Positions 1 to 9,133 are shown, numbered from the stretch's first letter. The stretch is DNA of 64,000 nucleotides from Alphaproteobacteria bacterium (GCA_016792565.1 JAEUMK010000025.1:1-64000); one strand, 5' to 3'. Numbers and translations are program-made. The notes: generated from the letters alone by a model not told the origin.

Positions 1-1193
1 GCACGACCGCCAATCTGACGCGCGGCGTCGTCAACCAGATGACGCTGATCGTCCAGCTGACGCAGGCCGAGCCAGGGACCGCGAAGCGCCAGGACCTCGC
101 GGCGCGGGCGTCCGGCGCCTACGACATGTCGGTCGCCTACCTGCCCGGCGAGACCCTGCCCGCCGAACCCGGCACCACCGACACCCAGGTCGGCGAGCAG
201 ATCGGCAAGGAGCTGGACGCCCGGTTCGCCGAGCCGCACTGGTACGACGCCAAGCGCTTCGGCGAGTTCGTCGATTTGCGGGTCGTGGTGGACGACGGCG
301 GCGTGCTGCGCTTCCTCATCGAGCGCAAGCGCTTCATCAACATCAACATGCATCTGTTCCCGATCTGGTCGGGGGTCTTCTCGCTGATCCTGCTGGGCGT
401 CGCGATCCTCTTCCTGCGCAACCAGATCCGCCCGATCCAGCGCCTGGCGATGGCGGCCGAGGCGTTCGGGCGCGGCCGCGACGTGCCGGACTTCAAGCCC
501 GCCGGGGCGACCGAAGTGCGCCGCGCCGCCATCGCCTTCATCGCCATGAAGCAGCGCATCGCCCGCCAGATGGCGCAGCGCACCGAGATGCTGGCCGGGG
601 TGAGCCACGACCTGCGCACGCCGCTGACCCGCATGAAGCTGGAACTCGCCATGATGGGCGACGATCCGGCGACCGCCGACCTGCGCAGCGACGTCGCCGA
701 GATGGAGCGGATGCTGAACGAGTATCTCGCCTTCGCGCGCGGCGAAGGCGGCGAGCAGTCCGGCCCCGCCGACATCGCCGAGCTGCTGCGCGAGATCGCC
801 GACGACGCGCGGCGCCAGAAGGACGTACGGATCGACGTCACCTCCGACGGCGGCCTGGTCGTGCCGCTCAAGCGCAACGCGCTGAAGCGCTGCGTCGTCA
901 ACCTGGTGGAGAACGCGCTGAAATACGGCACGCGGACCGAAGTGTCGGCGCGGCGCGAGGGCGACCACCTGGTCATCGAGGTCGACGACGACGGCCCCGG
1001 CATTCCGCCCGAGCGGCGCCAGGAGGCGTTCCGGCCGTTCCGCCGCCTCGACGAGGGGCGCAATCTGGAAGCCGGCGGCGTCGGCCTCGGACTCGCCATC
1101 GCCCGCGACATCGCCCGCGGGCACGGCGGCGACATCCGTCTCGCCGACAGCCCGCTCGGCGGCCTCAAGGCGGTGGTGCGGATTCCGGTCTAG
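1..1193 (+). CDS. Sensor histidine kinase, EnvZ-type (5' end outside window)
   Basis: The reading frame is already open at base 3 and stays open to the TAG at 1191-1193, so the gene is cut by the window edge. The visible part shows a periplasmic segment, one transmembrane helix (WSGVFSLILLGVAILFL, about bases 367-417), a HAMP-like stretch starting RNQIRPIQRLA, and then a classic kinase core. This core has an H-box GVSHDLRTPLTRMK with the phospho-accepting His, an N-box NLVENALKYG, G1 DDDGPGIP, F-box FRPFRRLDEG and G2 GVGLGLAIA. This layout is that of EnvZ-family inner-membrane kinases, which autophosphorylate and pass the phosphate to an OmpR-like regulator. That partner would lie upstream and is not visible. 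The gene runs convergently into the TetR-type gene and their stop codons overlap by 4 bp. Confidence 0.93.
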   Translation, partial: TTANLTRGVVNQMTLIVQLTQAEPGTAKRQDLAARASGAYDMSVAYLPGETLPAEPGTTDTQVGEQIGKELDARFAEPHWYDAKRFGEFVDLRVVVDDGGVLRFLIERKRFININMHLFPIWSGVFSLILLGVAILFLRNQIRPIQRLAMAAEAFGRGRDVPDFKPAGATEVRRAAIAFIAMKQRIARQMAQRTEMLAGVSHDLRTPLTRMKLELAMMGDDPATADLRSDVAEMERMLNEYLAFARGEGGEQSGPADIAELLREIADDARRQKDVRIDVTSDGGLVVPLKRNALKRCVVNLVENALKYGTRTEVSARREGDHLVIEVDDDGPGIPPERRQEAFRPFRRLDEGRNLEAGGVGLGLAIARDIARGHGGDIRLADSPLGGLKAVVRIPV

Positions 1194-1780
1194 CGGTCCC
1201 AGCCCAGGCGCTTCGCCCAGCCTTCGGCCTCGCGCAGCCGCGTATCGAGCGCCGCCATGGTGCGCGACAGCCCCTCGTCGTCCTCGGCGAAGACGGCCAG
1301 CACCAGGAAAAGCGAACGTGACAGCGCCGCGATCCGCGCCGCCCCGGCCGCGCCGCCGGCGCCGAGCCCGGCGCGCTCCAGCGCCACGCGGGCGAACCGG
1401 GCGAGCGCCCCGAAGACCGGCGCGCCGGCGAGCGGACGGAAGCGATAGGCCGCCAGCATCGCGCCCAGGGCCGCGCGGCGGTCCTTCAGCGCGTCGAGCA
1501 CGTTCATCGCCGCGTCGAACAGACGGTCCTTGGGACTGAGCGAGGCCTCGGGCGGCGGCGCCTCCATCGAGGCCGCGACGCCGCCGGCGAGGATCGCCGC
1601 GGCGACGTGGGCCGGCGTCTCGAACAGCGCGTAGACCTCGCCGAGCGGCAGCGCGGCAGCCGCGGCAAGGTCGTCCAGCGTCGCGCTGCGCCACCGCCCC
1701 GCGGCGGCGAGGCGGAGCGCGCTGTCGATGATGGCCGAGCGCGGATCGGCGGGGGCGGTCTTGGACTTGCGGGGTGCCAT
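1190..1780 (-). CDS. TetR-family-like transcriptional regulator
   Basis: A 196-residue protein. After a basic start (MAPRKSK), residues of about 15-60 look like a TetR helix-turn-helix: IIDSALRLAAAGRWRSATLD, then LAAAAALPLGEVYALFETP, where the usual tail is LYYHF. The rest is a helical, Ala/Leu-rich ligand-type domain. The SPKDRLFDAAMNVLDALKDRR stretch resembles the COQ9-related TetR subgroup common in alphaproteobacteria. The ATG at 1778-1780 was chosen because the HTH begins shortly after it and the longer frame runs into proC. The stop overlaps the stop of the convergent histidine kinase. The ligand and targets are unknown, and a COQ9-like role is an alternative to DNA binding. Confidence 0.75.
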   Translation of the reverse strand: MAPRKSKTAPADPRSAIIDSALRLAAAGRWRSATLDDLAAAAALPLGEVYALFETPAHVAAAILAGGVAASMEAPPPEASLSPKDRLFDAAMNVLDALKDRRAALGAMLAAYRFRPLAGAPVFGALARFARVALERAGLGAGGAAGAARIAALSRSLFLVLAVFAEDDEGLSRTMAALDTRLREAEGWAKRLGWDR

Positions 1781-1803
1781 GCCGCCTTGTAGCGGCATTC
1801 GCG

Positions 1804-2610
1804 CTATTTGCCGAGGTCGCGCGCCCGTTTCACGGCGGCCTTCACCGCCTTCGCCATCAGCGCCGCCAGGCCCTTCTCGGCCATCAGCACGCCGAGCGCG
1901 GCTTCCGTGGTGCCGCCCGGACTGGTGACGTCGCGGCGGAGCTTTTCGGCCTGCTGGTCGGGCAGCGCCGCCAGCAGCGCGCCCGAGCCGACGATCGTCC
2001 GCCGCGCCAGACGCATCGCGAGGTCGGGCGCGAGGCCGGCCTCGATGCCAGCGGCGGCAAGGGCCTCGACCAGCAGGAAGACATAGGCGGGACCGGAGCC
2101 CGAGACCGCCGTGACGGCGTCGATGGGCGTCTCGTCCGCCAGCCACTCCAGATCGCCCGCCGCCCCCAGCAGCGCCCCGGCGAGGCGCCGCTGGGCCCCG
2201 GTGACCGCGCCATTGGCGGCCGCGACCGTGACGCCCGCACCGATCGAGGCCGGGAGATTGGGCATGGCCCGCACGATGGCGGCGCGCTCGCCCAGAAAGG
2301 ACTGCAGGCGGGCGAGCGAGACCCCGGCGGCGATGGAGACGAAGACCGGCTTCGCGGCGGCGTAGCGGGCGGCCTCGCGGGCGACGCCTTCGAGCATCTG
2401 CGGCTTCACCGCCAGCACCACCGCCGAGGGCGGCGCGACGGCGGCAGGCTTGGGGTTCAGCCGGCCGCCCGCCTTCTTCAGCGCCCGCGCAAAGGCGGGA
2501 TCGGGTTGCGGTTCGATGACCGCGATGGCGGGGCCGCGCCCCTCGGCGATCCAGCCGCGCGCCAGCGCCGCGCCCATGCGGCCCGCGCCGATCAGGAGGA
2601 TGGCGCTCAC
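1804..2610 (-). CDS. proC: Pyrroline-5-carboxylate reductase
   Basis: A 268-residue ProC, which reduces 1-pyrroline-5-carboxylate to L-proline with NAD(P)H, the last step of proline synthesis in the cytosol. The N-terminal Rossmann motif is ILLIGAGRMGAALARGW, the nucleotide-domain strand is VVLAVKPQ, and the MPNLPASIGAG segment is typical of the family. The C-terminal dimer and substrate region carries AVSGSGPAYVFLLVEAL and DVTSPGGTTEAAL. The start is a GTG at 2608-2610. It shares GTGA with the stop of the upstream YbjN gene, so the two are probably translationally coupled. Length is normal for the family. Confidence 0.95.
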   Translation of the reverse strand: MSAILLIGAGRMGAALARGWIAEGRGPAIAVIEPQPDPAFARALKKAGGRLNPKPAAVAPPSAVVLAVKPQMLEGVAREAARYAAAKPVFVSIAAGVSLARLQSFLGERAAIVRAMPNLPASIGAGVTVAAANGAVTGAQRRLAGALLGAAGDLEWLADETPIDAVTAVSGSGPAYVFLLVEALAAAGIEAGLAPDLAMRLARRTIVGSGALLAALPDQQAEKLRRDVTSPGGTTEAALGVLMAEKGLAALMAKAVKAAVKRARDLGK

Positions 2611-3116
2611 GCCTCGCCGCGGCAGTCGAGGATCGCGGCGGCGATCGCGTCCTCGGCCGACTTGCCGCCCCACAGGACGAACTGGAAGGCGGGATAGAAG
2701 CGCTCGCAGGAATCGATCGCGGCGCGCAGCATCTGCTCGCACTGTCCGGCGGTCGCGCGCGCCTGCCCGCCCAGCGGCACGGCGAGGCGATAGAGGATCG
2801 TCCCGTCGGCCGGCGACAGGTCGAAATGCCCGAGCCACAGCCGCTCGTTCATCAGCGAGAGCAGGATGCAGAGCTCGCCGCGCCTGGGACGCGGCGCGCG
2901 GAAGTCGAAGGTCGCCGCGAGGGTGAGCGCCTCGTGTCCTTCGCTGAGCGTGAAGGCGAGATTGTAGTCGCACCACGACCCGCTGACGCAGACCGCGAGA
3001 TCGCCGTCGCCGCAGCGCTCGAACGGCCATTCGTGATCGGCGACCAGCTGCTCGATGAGATCGATGGGATTCTCGGGCGCGGCGTCGGCCGCCATCAGCA
3101 GGGCGGTCATCGGCAT
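2607..3116 (-). CDS. YbjN domain-containing protein
   Basis: A 169-residue soluble protein without a signal peptide. It begins with a short helix (IDLIEQLVADHEWPFERCGDG). The strand-rich YbjN fold follows: LAVCVSGSWCDYNLAFTL, then a FDFRAP strand, the helix ELCILLSLMNERLWLGHFDL, and a C-terminal helix with CERFYPAFQFVLWGGKSAEDA. YbjN-domain proteins resemble type III secretion chaperones in fold and are often placed beside proC in alphaproteobacteria, but their molecular role is not established. The gene sits directly upstream of proC with a 4-bp GTGA overlap, so the pair forms one transcription unit. The family call rests on overall pattern and context. Confidence 0.82.
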   Translation of the reverse strand: MPMTALLMAADAAPENPIDLIEQLVADHEWPFERCGDGDLAVCVSGSWCDYNLAFTLSEGHEALTLAATFDFRAPRPRRGELCILLSLMNERLWLGHFDLSPADGTILYRLAVPLGGQARATAGQCEQMLRAAIDSCERFYPAFQFVLWGGKSAEDAIAAAILDCRGEA

Positions 3117-3250
3117 TCCGGGGCGGTGAATCGGGCGCTGGGCATGAACCGAGCAAGACGCAGCCGCGCCGGACGAGTCAACGATTCGCGCGGGGAGCGC
3201 GAAAAACGAATCGTGGATAACGCCGCTCGCGTTGTTGCAGGCGCGCCGCG

Positions 3251-3511
3251 TCAGCGCGCCTTGAGCGCCGCGAGTTCGGCCTCGAGCGCCGCGATGCGCC
3301 CGGCCAGCGCCTCGTTCTCCTCGCGCGCCTTGACGGCCATCGCCTTCACCGCCTCGAAGGCGTCGCGGTTGACGAGGTCCATCTGGCCGAGCAGGCGCTC
3401 GGCCTGGCCGCGCACGATCGCCTCGACCTCCTGCTGGAGGCCACGCGCGGCGCCCGCCGCATTGGTCGCCATCTTGGCGATTTCGTCGAGGAAGCGGTTC
3501 GAGGTCTGCAT
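3251..3511 (-). CDS. ubiK: UbiK-family accessory factor (BMFP coiled-coil protein)
   Basis: An 86-residue helical protein matching the UbiK (formerly YqiC/BMFP) pattern. The N-terminal amphipathic helix is NRFLDEIAKMATNAAGAARG, the next is QEVEAIVRGQAERLLGQMDLVNRDAFE, and a C-terminal coiled coil ends ALAGRIAALEAELAALK. Family members act as membrane-associated accessory factors for the UbiJ/ubiquinone biosynthesis complex, and membrane-fusogenic activity has been described for BMFP. It is divergent from lgt, a common alphaproteobacterial arrangement. A 134-bp gap separates it from the YbjN gene, so it may be transcribed alone. Confidence 0.85.
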   Translation of the reverse strand: MQTSNRFLDEIAKMATNAAGAARGLQQEVEAIVRGQAERLLGQMDLVNRDAFEAVKAMAVKAREENEALAGRIAALEAELAALKAR

Positions 3512-3626
3512 GGCATCCTTATAGCCCAGCGCACGGATGCGTGAAACCGCTTCCGGGCTCCGGCCCGCTGCTTGACTCGGCGCGCCCGGCGCAACACACC
3601 CTCGGCGGACCCGAGGAACGCGCCCG

Positions 3627-4472
3627 ATGCTGCAGATCCTGCCCGCTTTGTTGATCCCCTATCCCCAGATCGACCCGGTGCTGATCGAGATCGGACCCTT
3701 CGCGCTGCGCTGGTACGCGCTCGCCTATGTCGCGGGCATCCTGCTCGGCTGGTGGTATGCGGTCCGCCTGGTGCGGAGCGAGCGGTTGTGGCGCGCCTGG
3801 GGCGGCCCGCCCGCCACGCCGCCGCAGATCGACGACTTCATCCTGTGGGCGACGCTCGGCATCATCCTCGGCGGACGGCTCGGCTACATCTTCTTCTACG
3901 GCCTCGTCTACGAGCCGGCCCTCTACGCCGACCCGATGCAGTGGGTGAAGATCTGGGAAGGCGGGATGTCGTTCCACGGCGGCATGATCGGGGTGATCGT
4001 CGCGGTCGTCGCCTTCGCCCGCGCCAAGGGCATCGACATGGTGCGCTTCGGCGACGTCGTCGCCAGCGTCGTGCCGATCGGCCTGTTCACCGGACGCATC
4101 GCCAATTTCGTCAACGGCGAATTGTGGGGCAAGGTGACGGACGTGCCCTGGGCGATGGTGTTTCCGGGAACCGACGGCATGCCGCGCCACCCCAGCCAGA
4201 TCTACGAGGCGCTGCTGGAAGGCGTCGTGCTGTTCGTCATCCTGCGGCTGATGGCGACGCGGCTGCGCGCCTTCGACCGGCCGGGCGCCATCGTCGCGGC
4301 GTTCCTGTTCTTCTACGGGCTCTTCCGCATCGTCGGCGAGATCTACCGCGACAGCAACCAGCTGATCGCCGGCGGCGCCTTCTCGATGGGCCAGGCGCTG
4401 AGCGCCGCGATGTGGCTGGGCGCCGCCTTCTTCGCCTGGTGGGCCTTCGCGCACCGGCCAAAGACCGCATGA
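3627..4472 (+). CDS. lgt: Prolipoprotein diacylglyceryl transferase
   Basis: A 281-residue polytopic inner-membrane enzyme that transfers diacylglycerol from phosphatidylglycerol to the lipobox cysteine of prolipoproteins. Seven or so hydrophobic segments can be traced. The Lgt signature region is present as GLFTGRIANFVNGELWGKVT, with the essential Arg and Asn of the family. The GGMSFHGGMIG motif holds the conserved His, RHPSQIYEALLEG is conserved, and the C-terminal arm ends GEIYRDSNQ. The ATG at 3627 gives a normal-length protein. Its TGA overlaps the ATG of the next gene (ATGA at 4469-4472), starting a run of four coupled genes. The lipoprotein encoded three genes later is a plausible substrate. 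Confidence 0.97.
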   Translation: MLQILPALLIPYPQIDPVLIEIGPFALRWYALAYVAGILLGWWYAVRLVRSERLWRAWGGPPATPPQIDDFILWATLGIILGGRLGYIFFYGLVYEPALYADPMQWVKIWEGGMSFHGGMIGVIVAVVAFARAKGIDMVRFGDVVASVVPIGLFTGRIANFVNGELWGKVTDVPWAMVFPGTDGMPRHPSQIYEALLEGVVLFVILRLMATRLRAFDRPGAIVAAFLFFYGLFRIVGEIYRDSNQLIAGGAFSMGQALSAAMWLGAAFFAWWAFAHRPKTA

Positions 4473-5509
4473 GCGATTTCGCCCGTCACCTGGCGGGCCT
4501 GATCCGCGCCGACGGGCCGCTGCGGCTCGACCGCTTCATGGGCCTCGCCAACGCCCACTATTACGCGACCCGCGATCCGCTGGGCGCGGCGGGCGACTTC
4601 ACCACCGCGCCGGAGGTGAGCCAGCTCTTCGGCGAGATGATCGGCCTCGCGCTGGTCGATCACTGGGAACGCAGCGGCGCCCCGTCGCGCATCCGCCTGG
4701 TCGAGCTTGGTCCCGGCCGCGGCACGCTGATGGCCGACCTGCTGCGCGCCGCGCGGGTGCGTCCCGCCTTCGGCGCGGCGGCCCATGTGACGCTGGTCGA
4801 AACCAGCCCCGCGCTGCGCGCGCGCCAGGCGGCGGCGCTGGCCGGCACAGAACGGCTGGACTGGGCCGAGGCCTTCGAAACGGTCGCCGCCGATGCGCCG
4901 CTCTATCTCGTCGCCAACGAGTTCTTCGACGCGCTGCCGATCCGGCAATTCGTGCGCTCGCACGGACGCTGGCACGAGCGCTTCGTCGGGATCGGCGCCG
5001 ACGGGGCCTTCGGCTTCACCCTGTCGCCGGCGCTCGGTCCGGCGGAGGGCGCGGGCGGCGACGGCATCGTCGAGGTCAACGAGCCGGCCCGCGCCGTCGC
5101 GGCGGCGATCGGCGCGTGGCTGAACCGGACGGGCGGCCTCGCGCTGGCCATCGACTATGGCCATGCGCGCAGCGCCCCCGGCGACACGCTGCAGGCGGTC
5201 AGGGCCCACCGCTTCGCCGATCCGCTGGCCGAACCGGGTGAGGCGGACCTGACCGCTCATGTCGATTTCGAGGCGCTGGCCCGCGCCGCCGGGGCAACCG
5301 CGCACGGCCCCGCCGCACAGGGCGACTGGCTTCGCGCCCTCGGCATCGATGCCCGCGCCGCCGCCCTCGCCCGCGCCCGCCCGGACAGGGCCGAAACGCT
5401 GGCCTCGGGCCTCGCGCGGCTGACCGACCCCGCCGAGATGGGAACGCTCTTCAAGGCGATGGCGCTCACTGGACCCGGCGGTCCTCTTCCCGCAGGCTTC
5501 GGGTCATGA
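4469..5509 (+). CDS. MidA/NDUFAF7-type SAM-dependent methyltransferase
   Basis: A 346-residue protein starting MSDFARHLAGLIRADGPLRL at the ATG overlapping the lgt stop. Hallmarks of the MidA/NDUFAF7 family are visible: the YYATRDPLGAAGDFTTAPEVS loop near residue 30, a SAM-binding motif VELGPGRGTLMADLLRA, VETSPALRARQ, the conserved NEFFDALPIRQF, and later AIDYGH. The mitochondrial homologue methylates an arginine of a complex I subunit, so a role in respiratory-complex assembly is a reasonable inference. The bacterial substrate is not known. Placement between lgt and pgeF is frequent in alphaproteobacteria, and both junctions are ATGA overlaps. Confidence 0.9.
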   Translation: MSDFARHLAGLIRADGPLRLDRFMGLANAHYYATRDPLGAAGDFTTAPEVSQLFGEMIGLALVDHWERSGAPSRIRLVELGPGRGTLMADLLRAARVRPAFGAAAHVTLVETSPALRARQAAALAGTERLDWAEAFETVAADAPLYLVANEFFDALPIRQFVRSHGRWHERFVGIGADGAFGFTLSPALGPAEGAGGDGIVEVNEPARAVAAAIGAWLNRTGGLALAIDYGHARSAPGDTLQAVRAHRFADPLAEPGEADLTAHVDFEALARAAGATAHGPAAQGDWLRALGIDARAAALARARPDRAETLASGLARLTDPAEMGTLFKAMALTGPGGPLPAGFGS

Positions 5510-6279
5510 TCCATCGGCGCGCCGCCTCGCTGGCCGGCCTTCCCGGCATCGCCCACGGCTTTTTCGGCCGCGCGGGCGGCGTCTCGGAAGGACTCTATGC
5601 AAGCCTCAATTGCGGCCTGGGCTCGCGCGACCGGCAGGCCAGCGTCGCGGCGAACCGGGCCCGCGCGGCGGCGGCGATCGGCATCGCGCCGCAGAACCTG
5701 TTGACCCTCTATCAGATCCACTCGCCCGAAGTGGTGACGGTGCGCGAGGCCTGGAGCGGACAGGGGCCGGAGGCCGACGGCATGGTGACGCGGACCCCGG
5801 GCATCGCGCTCGGCGTGCTCGCCGCCGACTGCACGCCGATCCTTTTCGCCGACGCCGCCGCCGGGGTGATCGGGGCCTGCCACGCCGGCTGGAAGGGGGC
5901 GCTCGCCGGGGTCGCCGAGGCGACCGTCGCGGCGATGCGGCGCGAGGGCGCGAGGGACATCGCGGCGGCGATCGGCCCGACGATCCGCCAGGCCTCGTAT
6001 GAGGTCGGCGCCGAGTTCCGCGACGCCTTCACGGCCCGCGACGCCGGTCATGCGCGCTGGTTCGCGCCGGGAAAGGCGGCGGACAAGTTCCAGTTCGACC
6101 TGCCCGGCTTCCTCACCGCCCGCCTCGGTGAAGCGGGCGTCACCCGAATCGAGGATTTGGCCGTCTGCACCTATGCCGACGGCGGCTATTTCAGCTATCG
6201 ACGCACGACCCATCGCGGCGAGCCCGACTACGGCCGCAACCTGTCCGCCATCGCCCTCGCGCCGGAACCCGCGCCATGA
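5506..6279 (+). CDS. pgeF: Peptidoglycan editing factor PgeF (YfiH family)
   Basis: A 257-residue YfiH/DUF152 protein. The conserved metal and active-site elements are visible: [19 protein letters not shown] near the start, [10 protein letters not shown] with the first His, [13 protein letters not shown] with the catalytic Cys, [12 protein letters not shown] with the second His, and [13 protein letters not shown]. PgeF removes misincorporated L-Ser from UDP-MurNAc-peptide precursors. Other members have laccase-like or purine-nucleoside-phosphorylase activity, so older annotations read polyphenol oxidase. It is coupled by ATGA overlaps to the methyltransferase before it and the lipoprotein after it. 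Confidence 0.93.
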   Translation: MIHRRAASLAGLPGIAHGFFGRAGGVSEGLYASLNCGLGSRDRQASVAANRARAAAAIGIAPQNLLTLYQIHSPEVVTVREAWSGQGPEADGMVTRTPGIALGVLAADCTPILFADAAAGVIGACHAGWKGALAGVAEATVAAMRREGARDIAAAIGPTIRQASYEVGAEFRDAFTARDAGHARWFAPGKAADKFQFDLPGFLTARLGEAGVTRIEDLAVCTYADGGYFSYRRTTHRGEPDYGRNLSAIALAPEPAP

Positions 6280-7121
6280 TCCGCGCCGCCGTCCTCGCCC
6301 TCGCCGCCCTCGTCCTCGCCTCGTGCGGCGGACTGGAGGAGGCGACCGGCATGCGCGATCCCTTCGCCACGCCGCAGCCTTTCCGCGGCACCGGCAACCC
6401 CGAGATCGTCGGCGACGTGATGGGCGAGCGCGCCGTCTATGTCGGCGCGATCACGGGCCTCGCGCCCGCCGACGAGGCGACGCTGCGCAAGGCCATCGCG
6501 ACCAACGCGGCGGCGCTCGACGTGCTGGCCTCCGCCGACACCGTCCCGGCCGGGAGCCTGACGCTGAGCGGCGCGGCGACCTCCGGCGGCGCCGACTTCA
6601 CGCTGAGCGACGGCGGGACGGCGCTTGGCCGCTTCAGCGTCAGCGGCGATCTGGCGCTTGTCGCGGTCGGGGCGGCGCGGGCCCTCGCCGAGGCGATGGG
6701 CCGGCTCGGCAGTCCGCCGCCGCAGGAGGCGGCGGAGGCCGCGGCGGCGCGGCCGACGCCCGCCGCCCATGTCCGCGAGATCAAGACGCCCGAGAAGGGC
6801 CAGGCCGAGCCGCTGCGCCGCGCCGTAAGCGAGGGGCTGGCCCGGCTCGGCGTCCGCATGAAGGACGCGGCGGCCGAGGACACCTACGCCATCACCGGCG
6901 CGCTGACGCTCGGCCCCGACCAGGGCGGGCGCATGGAGGTCATCATCGTCTGGACCGTCTATGCCCCGGACGGGCGCAATCTGGGCATGGCGACCCAGGA
7001 GAACGCGCTGCCGACGCTCGACGTGCGCAGGAACTGGGCCGAGCAGGCGGCGCTCGCCGGCGGCGCGGCGGCGCGCTCGATCGCCGAAATCATGGCGAGC
7101 GATTTCGGCAAGGCGCGCTAA
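6276..7121 (+). CDS. Putative lipoprotein, function unknown
   Basis: A 281-residue protein that starts in the ATGA overlap with pgeF. It opens with a lipoprotein signal: hydrophobic [14 protein letters not shown] with a clear lipobox (LASC), so mature lipidation at about Cys16 by Lgt is expected. The mature part is Ala/Gly-rich with no transmembrane helix. A region around [20 protein letters not shown] looks like a flexible linker between two halves. The C-terminal half contains [20 protein letters not shown] and ends in [16 protein letters not shown] do not recognise a named domain. The protein is probably periplasmic and anchored to a membrane. Being last in the lgt operon is its only functional clue. 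Confidence 0.85.
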   Translation: MIRAAVLALAALVLASCGGLEEATGMRDPFATPQPFRGTGNPEIVGDVMGERAVYVGAITGLAPADEATLRKAIATNAAALDVLASADTVPAGSLTLSGAATSGGADFTLSDGGTALGRFSVSGDLALVAVGAARALAEAMGRLGSPPPQEAAEAAAARPTPAAHVREIKTPEKGQAEPLRRAVSEGLARLGVRMKDAAAEDTYAITGALTLGPDQGGRMEVIIVWTVYAPDGRNLGMATQENALPTLDVRRNWAEQAALAGGAAARSIAEIMASDFGKAR

Positions 7122-7225
7122 GGCCGCGCTTCCATTGCGGCCTGCCGACCGCTAAAAGCCGCTCGCGTCATTCAATCGTCATCTCTCGACAGGGGCGCGC
7201 CGTCCGGCCGGCGGCGTGTGGGGGC

Positions 7226-8158
7226 ATGAAACTTCTCGCGGGCAATTCCAACCGCACGCTCGCCGAAGGCATCGCCAAGGTGCTGGGGCACTCCCTGGTC
7301 AAGGCCAACGTCAAGCGCTTCGCCGACAACGAGGTCTTCGTCGAGATCCTGGAGAACGTGCGCGGCCAGGACGTGTTCGTGATCCAGTCGACGTCGTTCC
7401 CGGCGAACGACAATCTGATGGAATTGCTGATCATCATGGACGCGCTGCGCCGCGCCTCGGCCAAGCGCATCACCGCCGTGCTGCCCTATTTCGGCTACGC
7501 CCGCCAGGACCGAAAATCCGGCGGCCGCACGCCGATCTCGGCCAAGCTCGTCGCCAACCTGATCACCGAGGCCGGCGCCAACCGCGTGCTCACCGTCGAT
7601 CTCCACGCCGGGCAGATCCAGGGCTTCTTCGACATCCCGACCGACAATCTGTTCACCGCGCCGGTCTTCGACCGCGACATCACGCTGAAGATCGGCGTCA
7701 AGAACCTCACCATGGTCTCGCCCGACGTCGGCGGCGTGGTGCGCACCCGCGCCCTCGCCAAGCGCGTCAACGCCGACCTCGCGATCATCGACAAGCGCCG
7801 CGAGCGGGCGGGCGAATCGGAAGTGATGAACGTCATCGGCGACGTCGCCGGCCGCACCTGCATCCTGGTCGACGACATCGTCGATTCGGCCGGCACGCTG
7901 TGCAACGCCGCCGAGGCGCTGATGAAGAAGGGCGCCGAGCGCGTCTTCGCCTACGCCACCCATGCGGTCCTGTCGGGCGGCGCGGTCGAGCGGGTCTCGA
8001 AATCGGCGCTGGAGAGCCTGGTCGTCACCAATTCGATCGCCCCCACGCCCGACATGATCTCGTGCGCCAAGATCCGCATCCTCGACATCGCGCCGCTGCT
8101 CGGCGAGGCGATGCGGCGCATCACCAACGAGGAATCGGTCTCCAGCCTGTTCGACTGA
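7226..8158 (+). CDS. prs: Ribose-phosphate pyrophosphokinase
   Basis: A 310-residue PRPP synthetase that makes phosphoribosyl pyrophosphate from ribose 5-phosphate and ATP for nucleotide, His and Trp synthesis. It starts [20 protein letters not shown] at the ATG at 7226. It has the conserved [19 protein letters not shown] segment, the flexible loop [38 protein letters not shown], and the PRPP-binding loop [18 protein letters not shown]. The length is standard. A longer in-frame extension into the preceding gene was rejected because homology begins at this Met. It follows the lipoprotein gene after 104 bp and probably has its own promoter. Its product feeds apt, encoded further along. Confidence 0.97.
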   Translation: MKLLAGNSNRTLAEGIAKVLGHSLVKANVKRFADNEVFVEILENVRGQDVFVIQSTSFPANDNLMELLIIMDALRRASAKRITAVLPYFGYARQDRKSGGRTPISAKLVANLITEAGANRVLTVDLHAGQIQGFFDIPTDNLFTAPVFDRDITLKIGVKNLTMVSPDVGGVVRTRALAKRVNADLAIIDKRRERAGESEVMNVIGDVAGRTCILVDDIVDSAGTLCNAAEALMKKGAERVFAYATHAVLSGGAVERVSKSALESLVVTNSIAPTPDMISCAKIRILDIAPLLGEAMRRITNEESVSSLFD

Positions 8159-8413
8159 GGCGGCCCGGTCCGATTCACGGAATGTTCCGCCGGCGCCGCC
8201 CCGGACGGCGGCGCGGAAACCGCGAATCCGGGAGGCGTTGCGGATCCGTCACCTTCGGGTTGCACACCCCCATCGCGTGCTGTAAAGAGCCCCACTTTCC
8301 GGGCTGCCTTCGCGCCGCCCGGTCCGGCATTCAGTTTGATGATGCGCGGCCAGCGCCCGTCCGTTCGATACGGATCAGAGGCGGCGTTCGCGCGTGAAAG
8401 GTGAGTTAGCGAG
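8159..8413. other. Intergenic region prs-rplY (255 bp)
   Basis: No convincing coding frame. Bases 8193-8214 form an 8-bp GC stem (GCGCCGCC / GGCGGCGC, 6-nt loop) without a T-run, so it is a weak terminator candidate for prs. A possible sigma-70-like promoter lies downstream: TTGCAC at about 8259, a 17-nt spacer, then TAAAGA. It would drive rplY-pth. Both are guesses from short motifs. Confidence 0.3.
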
Positions 8414-9109
8414 ATGGCTCAGGTTCGTCCCCTCAAGATCCAGGCGCGCGAGCGCACCGGCACCGGCGGCGCCCGTGCGACGCGCCGTGCGGGCCTCGTG
8501 CCGGGCGTCGTCTATGGCGGCAAGGACGCCCCGGCGCCCATCGCGATCGAAACCCGCGAGCTGGAGAAGGCGATCACCGGCGGCGGCCGCTTCACCTCGT
8601 CGCTGTTCGAGGTCGAGATCGGCGGCGCCAAGACCCGCGTCGTGCCGCGCGCCGTGCAGTTCGACCCGGTCACCGACCGCCCCGTGCATTTCGACCTGTT
8701 CCGCCTCGAGAGCGGCTCGAAGGTCTCGCTGTTCATCCCCGTGCGCTTCGTCAACCACGAAGCCTCGCCCGGCCTGAAGCGCTCCGGCGTCCTGAACGTG
8801 GTGCGCCACGAGGTCGAGCTGATCTGCCCGGCCGACAATATCCCGACCGAGCTGGTCGGCGACCTGACCGGCCTCAACTTCAACGACTCGCTTCACATCT
8901 CGGCCTTCAAGCTGCCCGAAGGCGTGACCCCGGCGATCCGCAACCGCGACTTCACGATCGCCTCGATCGCCCCGCCGTCGGTCAAGGGCCTCGAAGAGGA
9001 AGCCCCGGCTGCCGAGGGCGAAGCCGCCCCCGCCGCCAAGGCGCCTGCCGGCAAGGCGGCGCCCGCCGCCAAGGCCGCCGCGCCGGCCGCCCCCGCCAAG
9101 AAGAAGTAA
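8414..9109 (+). CDS. rplY: 50S ribosomal protein L25/general stress protein Ctc
   Basis: A 231-residue long-form L25 (CTC/TL5 type), which binds 5S rRNA in the large subunit. The N-terminal L25 domain covers about residues 1-95: KIQARERTGTGGARATRRAG, VPGVVYGGKDAP, FDPVTDRPVHFDLFRLESG. A C-terminal beta domain follows to about residue 195. The last 35 or so residues are a low-complexity Ala/Pro/Lys tail (EGEAAPAAKAPAGKAAPAAK and on) that ends in KKK and is probably disordered. The start MAQVRPLKIQ is the usual one. The gene is followed by pth, the standard rplY-pth pairing, and then by ychF. Confidence 0.96.
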   Translation: MAQVRPLKIQARERTGTGGARATRRAGLVPGVVYGGKDAPAPIAIETRELEKAITGGGRFTSSLFEVEIGGAKTRVVPRAVQFDPVTDRPVHFDLFRLESGSKVSLFIPVRFVNHEASPGLKRSGVLNVVRHEVELICPADNIPTELVGDLTGLNFNDSLHISAFKLPEGVTPAIRNRDFTIASIAPPSVKGLEEEAPAAEGEAAPAAKAPAGKAAPAAKAAAPAAPAKKK

Positions 9110-9115
9110 GGCCGC

Positions 9116-9133
9116 CGCGGACGCGCGTCCGCG
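9116..9133. repeat. 18-bp perfect palindrome between rplY and pth
   Basis: CGCGGACGC followed directly by its reverse complement GCGTCCGCG, starting a few bases after the rplY stop. There is no T-run after it, so it is not a canonical terminator. It could act as an mRNA-processing or stability element between the two genes. Confidence 0.5.

Noticed and set aside
7121-7143. Hairpin AGGCCGC/GCGGCCT after the lipoprotein gene as a terminator
   Set aside because: The stem is present, but no T-run follows and the loop is long. It is probably not a functional intrinsic terminator.
6999-7225. In-frame extension of prs upstream of its ATG
   Set aside because: Homology begins exactly at MKLLAGNSN. 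The extension overlaps the lipoprotein gene in another frame and looks non-coding.
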